A DNA stretch of 64,000 nucleotides from Haliclystus octoradiatus (Eukaryota > Cnidaria > Staurozoa > Stauromedusae > Haliclystidae). The stretch is from assembly GCA_916610825.1 (NCBI GenBank), contig OU744447.1, positions 7,943,402 to 8,007,401 of the forward strand, read 5' to 3'. Each line of letters opens with the position of its first letter. The stretch's first letter is position 1. Of the stretch, positions 50,301-59,036 are shown piece by piece. The position numbers were made by a program, and so were the translations under genes. The notes below the pieces were generated by a model that did no database searches, had not been told where the DNA came from, and saw only the letters and a program-made list of their open reading frames with translations.

Positions 50301-53300
50301 TCGAAGGATATAGTATAAATTATTACTTAGGCGTGGAGAACTTGAGATATTTTTAAACGTCTTTGAAAAATTTCTCTCAAAAATAAAATGTCTGCTTTCG
50401 AAACTGTTCAAATAGCCTGTTGGCGTTCTTTTGTCAATCTGCTAATAGACCTACCTTATTGTAGCAATCTTTTCTTGTTTTCTCCAATCCCAAACGCAGA
50501 TACAATGATCATCATCAAGACCAACATCAGCCAATTTTGTTCCATCACCTGAAAAAAATATCATTAAATTGAGTTGCAGCCAACACCGGATTAACATTTT
50601 GACTGCCTATATAAAAAGAGTGAAGAAGGTCTATAACATGTCTCTATTTCCCTCATTTTTCAAAGAAAATAATTTCAAAGGTTTAAATGAGATTAATTGT
50701 GTGCGACTAAGACATTTATTTAAGAACAAAAAATATTGGAATTCATGAACAAGTGAACACAAGATAAAATTTGCTTTGAATTGTAGGCCTACAGTTTTTA
50801 CATTGATTAATATGGAAATATTAAGGAAAAACTATAGATAAGAAAATTAAACAAATACAACTTGATATTTTCCATGTAATCACTTTTAGGTTGAAAGATT
50901 CTTATAAGATATCAAATATTTCTTGTCAATTCAACTTCTAATTTCATTATAGCCCCTTTTATAAGCTGTAAACGTTTAACTTGAAAATAATTGCATGAAG
51001 CAATCGAGCCATTGCTGCTATGAAAAAAAATATCAAATTGTATTCGTTAAATTTCTTAATCAAATCAACTTCAAAGAAGCTTCTAAAAAACTTTATAATC
51101 CTATAATATTAGTTATTGTAAATTATTATATATATTATGTTTTTCCAACTCTACTGGGCTATTAAAATGCTGGGTATATCACGGACATCTGACAGGGGTT
51201 GTCGTTCATCAAAAAAAGTTATTAAAATTCCTAAACAAACACATGAAAAGGGTTTTAGTGTTTAGATAGACACACGACACCATTATCAATTCATACTCAA
51301 ATGCTACAAAGCTACAAGTCCCTTGGAGAATTTTATAAAATGAATTTGATGAATTTTTCAAAATTATATGAACTTTATGAATGTTCATTCTTTATGAACA
51401 GTTTATCGACTTTATAATTTGCTTTAATCAGTTATTAACTTCATAACTGTTGTAATATAGTGTTAGTTACTTTACCCAGTCTCTAAATTGGTTGCTGAAC
51501 TATGCATGGAATTGAAATATAACATTCGTACATATCATATTCGTAAAATATCGACATTCCTTGTACACGGTCAACAAACATATAGTTTGTAAGAATGAAC
51601 CTATCCATGGACCTTTTTATGAATATCACAGAGAAGCTAATACCTGAGAAATCAACACAAATAATTCCACGTTTATGAAATCCTTTCAAAATTGCAACTG
51701 TTTTCATTGTTGATGCATCCCACACATGAGTTGAAGGTGATCTGCCAACCTAATACCAAACAATCAGAATAAAATATATAGAATAATAGGCTGAAATACA
51801 AGAGAATATGTATACTTTACATAGACCTGGTGAAGCACTTTCAAACAAATTGAAAAAGTGCTTTATAAGTACATAAACTATGATTATTATACTACAAGGT
51901 TAGCATGTGAGTAGGTTAAGTCACACACACTTATATTTACATTGAACTGAGTCTAGGATAGTAATGGAAAGATAATCTAAACACTACAAACCTTGAGACA
52001 TTGAAATCTTACTGAAAACCTACTTCAAACTTAGTGGATTAGGATAGGTCACTGAATTAGATATGATATAGTATATTTATGTAATGTTACGTTTGATCAT
52101 TCTTGGTTCCTTGTTAAGAATCATGTTACCCATTGACGTAACATGCCTCAGTTTGTTCCTTGTATCTGTTCCGTGATTGAGTCAATCTAGTTTTACTTAC
52201 GTTGTTTGTTATTGTAAGCAATGCTGAGTAGTAATTCCATGCATGTTTTCAGTTTTGTATTATTGATGTAATGCTAACTTGTAGTTCCTCTTTAGTAATT
52301 ATAAAGTCCTAGTAAATTGTAAACTTAGTCAGTTGTACAGTGTACATTGTGTTAAATAAAGCTATCAGTAACCAACTAGCGTGTCTTGCTTGCGCTGTAC
52401 AATACGTGGTATCACAGATACAATACAATTGGATACAATTAAGTACAATTTCAGTTTCAATGTGCCTTCCTTTCAGTAGTTTACCGTTATTATGAGCAGA
52501 ATCTAGATAATTATTTAGTTTTCCTGGTAAAAATCAGTAGGCCTACCATTACATTGAGCTAAGAATCCTAAGATTGTGAATTACAGTAAAACCTGTATAT
52601 AGCAGCCAGCCATGACAGTTAGATAAATTGACCACTATACACAGGTGGCCTTTGTATACAGGGTTAATTCAATAGAAAATACAATTTTATTACTAAAAGA
52701 GTGACCATTATAGACAGGTGGTCACTTTATAGTGGTGACTGTTATAACAGGTTTGGCTGACATGATGAAACACAAATGTCGATCCATTCTTCAGATCAAG
52801 TTTGACTTTCTTAGGAATAATAATCATTACATAGGGTCTCACAATTCACATGGTAGGTAGAAGGGGTCCAACATTGCGTAATAGTGAGCAGCAAAAATTA
52901 TTGATATTTTCTATTTGTAGGCCGAACCTCAACAATAAACCTTGAAACAAAAAGTGGACAATGTCTTGGAATCCCAGAAGGTTAAACTTGTGTGAGATAC
53001 TGATCACAGTAAAATACAAAATAATTTTGTAACATAAAACAACTAGATTGAGCCTACCTGTCCAGTGGCAACATAGTCTTCTGAATCATGAATCGTTAGG
53101 CATAGAATATCATCGTCATGGCAATTATAAAATCTTTGCTCATGCGTCCGTTGACTATATATGATTCCTAACCCAGCAGTATGGAAAACAATCTCATTTG
53201 ATTGGGTGTAAAATAAATTATTACATGCGTTGAAACCATGATACCTATCAATCAAAACAGACGTTAAAATAGAAACGCATAAAAAAAAGAGCAAACAATA

Positions 53301-56255
53301 GGTAGGCTGAGAATATATGTTCCCGTCAAAATGCAATTTCTGCTTTTGCTAGCATAGAAAACTGCCAAACCACTATGAAGACAGTTCATGAATATCAAAT
53401 GACCAAATGTTCATGAATAGTTCCACAACAGTCCATGAAAATTTCGCAATTTAACGTTCATGAACTGTTCATTGTATTGTTTTTACAAGGTTCATGAACA
53501 GTCCATGAAGTAAACAACTTTTTTGCATGGGATAACATACAAAACGGTTATAAACCAGTTGATCAAAAGTTCATGAAAGTGGAATTCCGCCATATTCACA
53601 TTTATGACTAAGTTGAAAAACAATAACATAATAATTGTTCATGAACTCAAAAAAAAAATTACAGATTGCAATTACAACCTATACAGGCATTTATTTTATA
53701 CAATATTGTAAAACGCCCTCGGATTAAACACTTGGAAAGAGCGCTATATAATTGAAGTTATTATCATTATTATTATTAAAAATTAATGTTCATGAACTCA
53801 TGAAAACTATTTTGCAGGGAAAGTGAGTGGTTGTGACCCTGAAAGAGTAATTGTTAATGAATTTGTAAAATGATTGCAAGTGTGAAATAAACATATATTT
53901 CACAATAGCAGTTTGATTGCAAAATAAGGATTAAGTAAATTTAAGTTAATTATATGGATAGGCCTATGGTTGCTCTCACCTTTTAGGCATTAACACTTGT
54001 TTATACAAGGAGGAAAAGAAAGTTTGTTTTAAAATAGAATTGAAATATATTTGCTTTCTTTAAATTACAAAATAAAATAATGTAATTAGTAATGAGAAAA
54101 AAAATATAATACTAAATAAAAAAAAATAAAAAAAAAATAATAATAAAATATAATACTAAATAAAAAAAAATAAAAAAAAAATAATAATAAAATATAATAC
54201 TAAATAAAAAAAAATAAAAAAAAAATAATAAAAAAATATAATACTATAGTTCATGAACAAAAAATGGAACAATTTTTCTGACATCCATGAACAATAAATA
54301 AAAAGGTATTTAAAGCTTATGAATTTTTCGAATAATTGCCCATATGTTGAATTTTTACAAAGGCATTTGCTATAAAGACCCAATTAGCCTACATTTAATG
54401 TCAATAGTTAGAAGCCTGGCTATATCAGCTTATTTTCATCAGGTTGGTTGGTTAGTCAGTTGGTATTTTGAAGTGTGTGCGAGCTTAATGGCTGGATGCC
54501 CTTACTGGCGCCAATCAATAGTGCTTCTGCAGGGAATGAACCCAATACCCTGAGGCCCGAGGTTGAACGCATTGAATCATAACCGCTGTAAGGCCTCATT
54601 TTCTTCAACAGAAAAATCTCACATCACCGTTCAAAGAGACTATCACTGAAACCAGGGTTTGACAAAAGGTCCAGTCTTCTGGAATTCTAAAGACATTTCA
54701 ATATTTTCTTCAAAATTTTTGTTGTTGATGTTTCACCAATAATTAATTAAAGATATCAGTTTTCTTCTGAATTTGATTTGGCTTTTTGGGATCTACGATT
54801 GCAATTGCAGGATTCTTACTTTTGTCGAAGTACATAATAATAAAGCGAGACAACATATACTCACTATTGAGGGATCCTTGAATAGAAAATTATATGAAGG
54901 GGCATGGGCTCAACAGAAGCGCATATTACTATTACACATACCTTATTCTATTGTGAATGAATTGGGTCTGCGACGCAGAATATGCACTGGAACTAGCTAC
55001 AGGCCTTTTTTATTTCTAGCTGAGTTTTAACAATAAGAGCCAGGAACTAGTTCCGATTAAAAATATTTTTTGACTCTAATTAGTTCAGAATATCATGGTG
55101 AATAATTGTAGACTATTTTCAGTAATTACCCGATAGTAAAAGTGTCCGTATGATTGTTTGATTTTTTCAATGGGACTATACTACAACACAGATTGTAGAT
55201 TTGCCTGTGACGCAGGGTATCAATCCCAAAACCGTAAAAATATTTTTATCGATCTAATATTAACTATTAACTGTCTGGAGACATGAAAACATTATCAGCT
55301 GCCTATTTAAAAAAGTATAGCCTAATAGAAGCTTATGTCCTTACCCAAATGCAAATTTGAGTTCAAGTCCCTCTTTGGGCATTGTACCAGATTTTTCTGG
55401 ATTAATTAATGCGCTTTCAATATTTTCATTTCTTGATATAGTTTGACTACCGTCTTCAATAGTCTGCCCACTTTTCAATAATTTATTTGGTGAAAACGGA
55501 CATTTGTGTACTGCATGAATATTTGTTAAACACAATTCACATGATTGTGAAGTCCTTAAACGAATGGAAGCAGCCAATGTAAACAATTCCTCATCAACAA
55601 TATTCCAATTAGCAGCATGATCCCATGATGCTTTTCGTCTAAAACCTATATCATATCTCCACCATGTTTCTGGATCTTGTGATTCCCTGTACACCCATAA
55701 TATAACTCTTTGATAATTTAATAATTCGATAATTCGTGTCGGATAACCACGACTTATAACTGAACAATAGACAGCGTAACAATCTAGCCAAACTAATATA
55801 TCTTTACGTAAAGTATCTTTCATTTGTTTTGGGAATCCAGTAAACGACATTGTTCTTGATAGGATTGACATAAAATCAACATATTTACCAGCGGATATAT
55901 CTGATTGAATATCTGGCGGTAAGGCAGGAAAATCTGGTCCCGAACTTCTAGCTCCCAGTAAAGATCTTGGTCTAGAATCCATACTATTTATAGAAGTGTT
56001 CAGTCTCTGTCCGTTTTCAACATTTAGAGCATTTGTACCCCTCATAAGGTCATTTATATCATCAACACCAGAATAATTGACAGACGAATTCATGGAATAT
56101 CCAAGTGGATCTCCTGCAAGTAATGTTTGGGAAGAGCTCAGCTTTAAATTCGGTTTGCTTGGTGGTGGTTTTACAAGGCCTTCCCAAGCGGGTGCTTTCG
56201 GCGAACGTTTCTTCGTAGGAGTGCTACTGCGACCACCATTACTCTTTGAATACAT
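38360..56255 (-). CDS. Gag-EML fusion: DIRS-type Gag-like domain with zinc knuckle joined to EMAP-like (EML) WD propellers
   Basis: Exons (minus strand, 5' to 3'): 55345-56255, 53058-53244, 51644-51749, 50455-50548, 49256-49356, 47359-47573, 46270-46503, 45212-45410, 43986-44078, 42257-42385, 41004-41269, 39455-39605, 38360-38460. All have GT-AG borders with agreeing phases; 2787 nt, 928 aa. Residues 1-110 are a Ser/Pro-rich basic linker. Residues 112-255 match Gag-like ORF1 of DIRS/Ngaro retrotransposons: [35 protein letters not shown] and a CX2CX4HX4C knuckle (C239, C242, H247, C252). Residues 296-304 ([10 protein letters not shown]) begin the EML HELP motif, continued in exon 2 as [14 protein letters not shown]. 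Two seven-bladed WD propellers follow ([63 protein letters not shown]), the tubulin-binding TAPE domain of EML proteins. The usual N-terminal trimerising coiled coil is absent, its place taken by the Gag-like part. Confidence 0.92.
38910..39180. repeat. TA-flanked MITE with GAGGTCTG ends
   Basis: ttAGAGGTCTGGGAATCCGATC is mirrored by GATGCAGACCTCTA, bracketing about 271 bp rich in ccgatc/gatcagg. It lies in the last intron of the EML gene. Related gatccgaatc-type sequence occurs near 16510-16860 and 48105-48260. Confidence 0.55.
39271..39414. repeat. TA-flanked MITE with CAGTCGAACTTGCTTAATAT ends, copy 1
   Basis: CAGTCGAACTTGCTTAATAT is mirrored by ATATTAACCGAGTTCAACTG between TA dinucleotides. 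Copy 2 at 39648-39816 is almost identical, and the EML exon 12 lies between the two. A third, decayed copy is at about 29320-29468. Confidence 0.75.
39648..39816. repeat. TA-flanked MITE with CAGTCGAACTTGCTTAATAT ends, copy 2
   Basis: Same orientation and ends as 39271-39414, with about 25 bp of extra inner sequence. It lies 43 bp upstream of the EML exon 12 acceptor. Confidence 0.75.
40434..40633. repeat. TTAA-flanked MITE, 200 bp
   Basis: AGGAGCAAAATTGACCAGCA is mirrored by CCGGTCAATTTTGCCCCT, with TTAA on both sides (40430-40433 and 40634-40637). TTAA duplication points to a piggyBac- or Kolobok-mobilised element. Confidence 0.75.
40779..40967. repeat. Pogo-like 177-bp MITE, decayed copy
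   Basis: Recognisable by ttatatcggtcacctat, ccaaaatagtattttctat and the terminal catgtttcactgta. Many substitutions suggest an older insertion than the neighbouring copies. A second decayed copy spans about 41810-41962. Confidence 0.55.
41395..41545 (+). repeat. Decayed tRNA-SINE, copy 4
   Basis: The 5' half only: ccagagcaagcaaacttcaa, B-box-like tgtggttcaaatac and ggttaactcagccctgattt match the SINE head and start of body; the 3' hairpin part is absent. Confidence 0.5.
41657..41766. repeat. TTCATGAAC MITE, short copy
   Basis: ccccGCGAAAAACAGTTCAT to GAACTGTTTTTCGtagggg inverted ends enclose only about 70 bp of ttcatgaa-rich sequence. Confidence 0.65.
41989..42165. repeat. Pogo-like 177-bp MITE, full-length copy
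   Basis: CAGTGAAACCTGTATATAGC at the left and TATAACAGGTTTGATTG at the right, between TA dinucleotides, about 90 bp downstream of EML exon 10. Confidence 0.85.
42699..42880. repeat. TTCATGAAC MITE, most complete copy
   Basis: CCCCTGCGAAAACAGTTCA is mirrored by TGAACTGTTTTTCGCAGGGG, so the family is a MITE-like inverted-repeat element whose interior is made of TTCATGAA palindromes and aattggagccatttaa-type spacers. Confidence 0.7.
43473..43652. repeat. Pogo-like MITE, full-length copy (180 bp)
   Basis: CAGTGAAACCTGATATAGCG to ATATACAGGTTTCACTG, TA-flanked, inside an EML intron. Confidence 0.85.
44160..44336. repeat. Pogo-like 177-bp MITE, full-length copy
   Basis: CAGTCAAACCTGTTATAATG to TGTACAGGTTTCACTG, 82 bp upstream (in gene sense) of EML exon 9. 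Confidence 0.85.
45834..46222 (+). repeat. tRNA-derived SINE, copy 2
   Basis: A box TAGCTCAGATGGCAGAGC, B box GGTTCAAACCC, the same body as copy 1, and a GAAA-capped hairpin with one G-U pair. A short internal duplication (gcattgttgc repeated near 46018-46040) makes it longer. Its tail ends tacattactttacttacttt, about 48 bp from EML exon 7. Confidence 0.85.
46611..46787. repeat. Pogo-like 177-bp MITE, full-length copy
   Basis: CAGTCAAACCTGTTATAACG to ATATACATGTTTCGCTG, TA-flanked, about 110 bp upstream (in gene sense) of EML exon 7. Confidence 0.85.
47204..47412. repeat. Tandem duplication of the 3' end of EML exon 6 and its splice donor
   Basis: A 102-bp unit occurs at 47204-47305 and 47311-47412 (period 107 bp) and is nearly identical. 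On the minus strand each unit encodes [17 protein letters not shown] followed by GTTAGT. The upstream copy (47311-47412) is the real exon end; the second lies in the intron and carries a ready-made second donor. Confidence 0.85.
48285..48461. repeat. Pogo-like 177-bp MITE, full-length copy
   Basis: CAGTGAAACCTGTATATAGC to TATAACAGGTTTGACTG between TA dinucleotides. It is followed 82 bp on by another copy in the same orientation. Confidence 0.88.
48544..48720. repeat. Pogo-like 177-bp MITE, full-length copy; best family example
   Basis: CAGTGAAACCTGTATATAAC is mirrored by GTTATAACAGGTTTGACTG with TA on both sides. The interior repeats the end motif (gaccactatagacaggtggc twice), so each half resembles an inverted end. 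CAGT-plus-AACCT ends with a TA target match pogo/Tigger-type non-autonomous elements. A decayed third copy follows at about 48803-48957. Confidence 0.88.
49088..49215 (+). repeat. Hammerhead-bearing repeat (retrozyme- or Penelope-like fragment)
   Basis: About 125 bp shared, in opposite orientation, with 8590-8702. 5' part: acaattcgttagcgggactt and a TCAGGC-GTGAT-GCCTGA hairpin; 3' part: the ribozyme at 49149-49194. It lies just upstream of the EML exon 5 donor side (minus gene), so EML pre-mRNA carries its antisense. Confidence 0.75.
49149..49194 (+). ncRNA. Type I hammerhead ribozyme, canonical core
   Basis: Stem I GGTCT (49149-49153) pairs with AGACC (49190-49194). CTGATGAG (49154-49161), stem II TTCCT/AGGAA with loop TTGGC (49162-49176), CGAAA (49177-49181), and a minimal loop-less stem III from ACACGTGT. 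The cleavage triplet is GTC, with the cut after C49189. Every invariant core letter is present. Very short stem III is known from hammerheads of Penelope-like elements and animal retrozymes, which are thought to cleave as dimers. Confidence 0.85.
52085..52414 (+). mobile_element. Copia-like LTR with adjacent primer-binding site
   Basis: The segment opens TGTTACGTTT and ends GCGCTGTACA (52401), with an AATAAA-type signal (gttaaataaagc) near its 3' end. Five bases later comes TGGTATCA (52407-52414), the first eight bases of a primer-binding site for initiator-Met tRNA. No retrotransposon coding follows, so it is a truncated 5' end. It lies in an EML intron. Confidence 0.6.
52584..52759. repeat. 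Pogo-like 177-bp MITE, slightly decayed copy
   Basis: CAGTAAAACCTGTATATAGC to TATAACAGGTTTGGCTG, in the same EML intron as the LTR. Confidence 0.8.
53698..53780 (+). repeat. CR1/L2-like 3' tail
   Basis: ggaaagagcgctatataatt followed by (ATT)n resembles the 3' end of CR1/L2-type LINEs and SINEs. A similar tail (aaagtgctttataagtacat) is at about 51838-51890. Confidence 0.4.
54098..54245. repeat. A-rich minisatellite, three units
   Basis: Three tandem units of about 52 bp, each with tataatactaaat, two A-runs and a taat string, in the first intron of the EML gene. Confidence 0.85.
54649..54832. repeat. hAT-like MITE, older copy
   Basis: CAGGGTTTGACAAAAGGTCC at the left and cttacttttgtcgaa at the right correspond to the family at 18822-18992. 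The right-most bases and target duplication are lost. Confidence 0.6.
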
Positions 56256-57166
56256 CGTAAGTAATATAGAGACGCTATATCATGCTGTAATGGCGTTGAT
56301 TGGGACGATTAACCTGTTGTAGTAAACTGATCAAATGTCTACCTGTTCAACAATCACCATCTGCATTGACAACCAAAACGAATAACGCGGGGCATGGAAT
56401 AAACAAACAGTCCATTGACAACAAAGGAGACTGGATCTAAACTGTACTTGCTATACGATCTAATCACATTAAGCAATTTTAAATTAAAACAAACTTGTTG
56501 CCCGCAAAGAGAATTCTTGCTACATTCAGAAAAATTAGTCAAACATGTGCATTTAACGCGTCAGTTGCAAATATGATAGACTAAAGATCATTTCAATAGC
56601 CCCATAGAAAATATCCAACATTTGATAATAATATACCATCAAAGCAGCAAACATTTGTGTAAATTTATTATTATATATCTGGTGAAAGAGAGCTTATAGT
56701 AGATATACATACATACATGCTACAAATATATATACATACATAGTTTGAATATTTTTCAAATAGTATACAGTATCCCTGAGTTAGCTCTAAGACAAACTAA
56801 CAAAAAAGAGAATTTCAAAAAAATTATACAAAAGGCAATTATAATATTTCTATAATTCTATTATATATATCCAACAGCAGAATAGTAGTCTGGAAGTCAT
56901 GCTAGATACTACAATGGATTGTACGCGTGAATTGAAATGTTTGAAAATATTACCAAGAATGCATTGATTTTACATTCAAAGTATTCCCTTTGATGTTTGA
57001 GAGATAAATGATCGCAAAACGAAAGCTATCATCTTCTAAACTATGGAACAATACCATTGTGAAAAATGTGTGAATTTATCACAAATTTTTCATAAAAGTT
57101 TTCACAAAGGTTTTCAAAAGTTTTTCACAATTTATTGATTTATTCATATTTGTCATTGATTGTATA
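56256..57166. other. Interval between the cysteine-rich gene stop and the EML start
   Basis: About 0.9 kb with the EML 5' UTR/promoter at its left and the cysteine-rich gene's 3' UTR at its right. Two AATAAA signals on the minus strand (57139-57144 and 57131-57136) lie 23-36 bp after the upstream gene's stop. I see no other exon. Confidence 0.55.
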
Positions 57167-58303
57167 TTAAATCCAGGCATGAAGAAACGGCAAGATAAAT
57201 ATGATCCCCAAACCAATATTACCAGTGTGAAGATGTGCTGCTCCAGAGTAGTAGGTAATACTTGTACAGTTTAAGCATTGACATTTATTTGTCGGTGTAT
57301 TCTCATGACACATAAGTTTACAGTCTCCAGTAGGACAGTATAATTCAGTGACCTGTGTTTGTTTTCCTGATTTTAATGTACATGATCCTTGTGGACAGTC
57401 TAGAAAACAAGCTTCACTATCACAATTAACATCGCAACCACTTTGACATGCCGATCTACATTCTTTTCCATTGCAAGTAATACTACAATTTTGAGAGCAT
57501 TGTAGGCGACAGTTCTCACTCTCGCACTTGATTGGACAAGAACCGGTTCCTTTACACATTTGAAGGCAAGCCTGATGAACAGAAACAAATAATGTATCAA
57601 AGGAAACCAAGCCTATATCAATAATTGCAGCAATGATTAGGAAGAAAGTAGAATGTCTGACAAAAAATGCAACTTTATACTTCATAGTCCGATGTGCATA
57701 TATTACAGGGAAAATGTCTAACATCGGTTCAGGCAGCAGAACGGTACCGGATGCATAGCATAGGATAGGCATTGTAAGCTGCAAAAAAGGGCGGGGGCAA
57801 ACCGCAAAACTGCAAATCGAATATCTCACTTTGTTCAGCTTTTGATTCTAAGAAGGATTAATACTAATTACTAAGTTCTAGGAAAATTTGTCAAGCAAAT
57901 CTTCATCTGTACAGAAATGCAAATCGGCCGGATTCCGGAATCAGCTTCTATTTAAATGAGAGTGTATAATCAGAATGTTGGGAAAACAGCCTCAAAGTGA
58001 TCTGGAAACAAAACCATCGAGATAATTCAAGAAAAAACCAACAACATCAGTATTTTTACATACTTTTCCTTTACAGTGTAGTTCTCCACAGTTTCCAACC
58101 GGACAATCTTGACGACAAGAAGCAGAGGGCTCATAACAGTTTGCTTCGCACGGAGTTTTGTTACATAGTTGATTGCAGAACTGGGTGTTATTCATGATCC
58201 CACACGTTTCCAGCTTGCATGGAGTATATGTACAATTTCTCGTTTCGTCTGCTGCAGCATATGTGAGTAAAATAGAAGTTATGGCAAGCTTTAGAAAATC
58301 CAT
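57167..58303 (-). CDS. Cysteine-rich, probably GPI-anchored surface protein
   Basis: Two exons on the minus strand: 58064-58303 and 57167-57571, phase 0, 214 aa. An in-frame ATG five codons upstream (58318) is possible, but MDFLKLAITSILLTYAAADE from 58303 is a clean signal peptide. The mature part has about 32 cysteines in short repeats such as CXXXC-X3/4-C (CRLQCSQNCSITC, CRSACQSGCDVNC). It ends with a small-residue site (YYSGAAHLH) and a hydrophobic tail IGLGIIFILPFLHAWI, the layout of a GPI-attachment signal. I do not recognise the family. The regular cysteine spacing suggests stacked small disulphide units. The gene starts 133 bp from HDDC3 on the other strand, so the two may share a promoter. 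Confidence 0.8.
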
Positions 58304-58436
58304 ATTGATCGTGATCATGTCCTTCTGGTCTTGTCAAGAATCGACAATGAAAATTTTATGCGGATCTGATCAGAAAATGACACCATTCTCATTTCAGTGT
58401 AGAATGAAAAATAATTCTGCAAGAGGTAAATCGTAG
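58304..58436. promoter_or_regulatory. Compact divergent promoter between the cysteine-rich gene and HDDC3
   Basis: Only 133 bp separate the two start codons, so core promoters and both 5' UTRs overlap here or within the opposite gene. No TATA box is obvious. Confidence 0.45.
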
Positions 58437-59036
58437 ATGGTAGCAAGAAGCGAAGAAAATCGAACAATTTCAATAGACACGTTTTTGATCATGGATGGTA
58501 TTCCTACTTCTCAATTACTTGGAGCAATTAATTTTGCAGCAATTAAACACAAAGATCAGAGGCGTAAAGATCCAAATAAAACACCATACATAAACCATCC
58601 AATTGGTGTTGCTTACATCTTAAGTAATGAATGCCAAGTTACAGATAATGATGTTTTAATAGCTGCAGTTTTACATGATACTGTGGAAGATACGGAAACA
58701 ACTTTTGAAGAATTAACAGAAAAATTTGGAGAAAAAATATCTTTGATTGTTAAAGAATGTTCTGATGAAAAACATTTATCAAAATCAGAAAGAAAAAGAT
58801 TACAAATTGTTCATGCAAGTTCGTGTAGTTATAAAGCAAAATTAGTTAAATTGGCTGATAAGTTGTATAACTTAAGAGATCTTGAACGGGCCACACCTGA
58901 AGGTTGGACAGAAGAAAGAGTTACAGAATATTTTTCATGGGCAGCAAAAGTGATTCATGAAATGAAAGGAACAGATGAGATTTTAGAAAATAGTCTAAAC
59001 AAAATCTTTCTTGCTCGAGATTTAATTATTGAGTAA
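58437..59036 (+). CDS. HDDC3: HDDC3/MESH1 (HD-domain metazoan SpoT homologue 1)
   Basis: A single uninterrupted 199-aa frame. Family blocks in order: QRRKDPNKTPYINHPIGVAY (41-60), LHDTVEDTETTFEEL with the HD pair H80-D81 and E84-D85, LSKSERKRLQIV, KAKLVKLADKLYNLRDL with D141 and N145, and TPEGWTEERVTEYFSWA. These provide the Mn2+ ligands (H54, H80, D81, D141) and the catalytic acids. MESH1 hydrolyses the 3'-pyrophosphate of (p)ppGpp and, in animals, dephosphorylates NADPH to NADH. Known homologues start close to the second Met (58491, MDGIPTSQLL), so the first 18 residues may be untranslated or an extension. A poly(A) signal AATAAA lies at 59066. The lack of introns contrasts with every neighbour. 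Confidence 0.95.
   Translation: MVARSEENRTISIDTFLIMDGIPTSQLLGAINFAAIKHKDQRRKDPNKTPYINHPIGVAYILSNECQVTDNDVLIAAVLHDTVEDTETTFEELTEKFGEKISLIVKECSDEKHLSKSERKRLQIVHASSCSYKAKLVKLADKLYNLRDLERATPEGWTEERVTEYFSWAAKVIHEMKGTDEILENSLNKIFLARDLIIE

Noticed and set aside
55341..56255. Reading this frame as a free-standing retrotransposon gag gene
   Set aside because: The frame has no reverse transcriptase or recombinase downstream, ends in EML-specific residues, and its donor joins in phase to the EML exon at 53244.
57571..57590. CTGATGA...GAAAC string as a ribozyme
   Set aside because: Only three bases separate the two motifs so no stem II can form; it sits at the exon 2 acceptor of the cysteine-rich gene.
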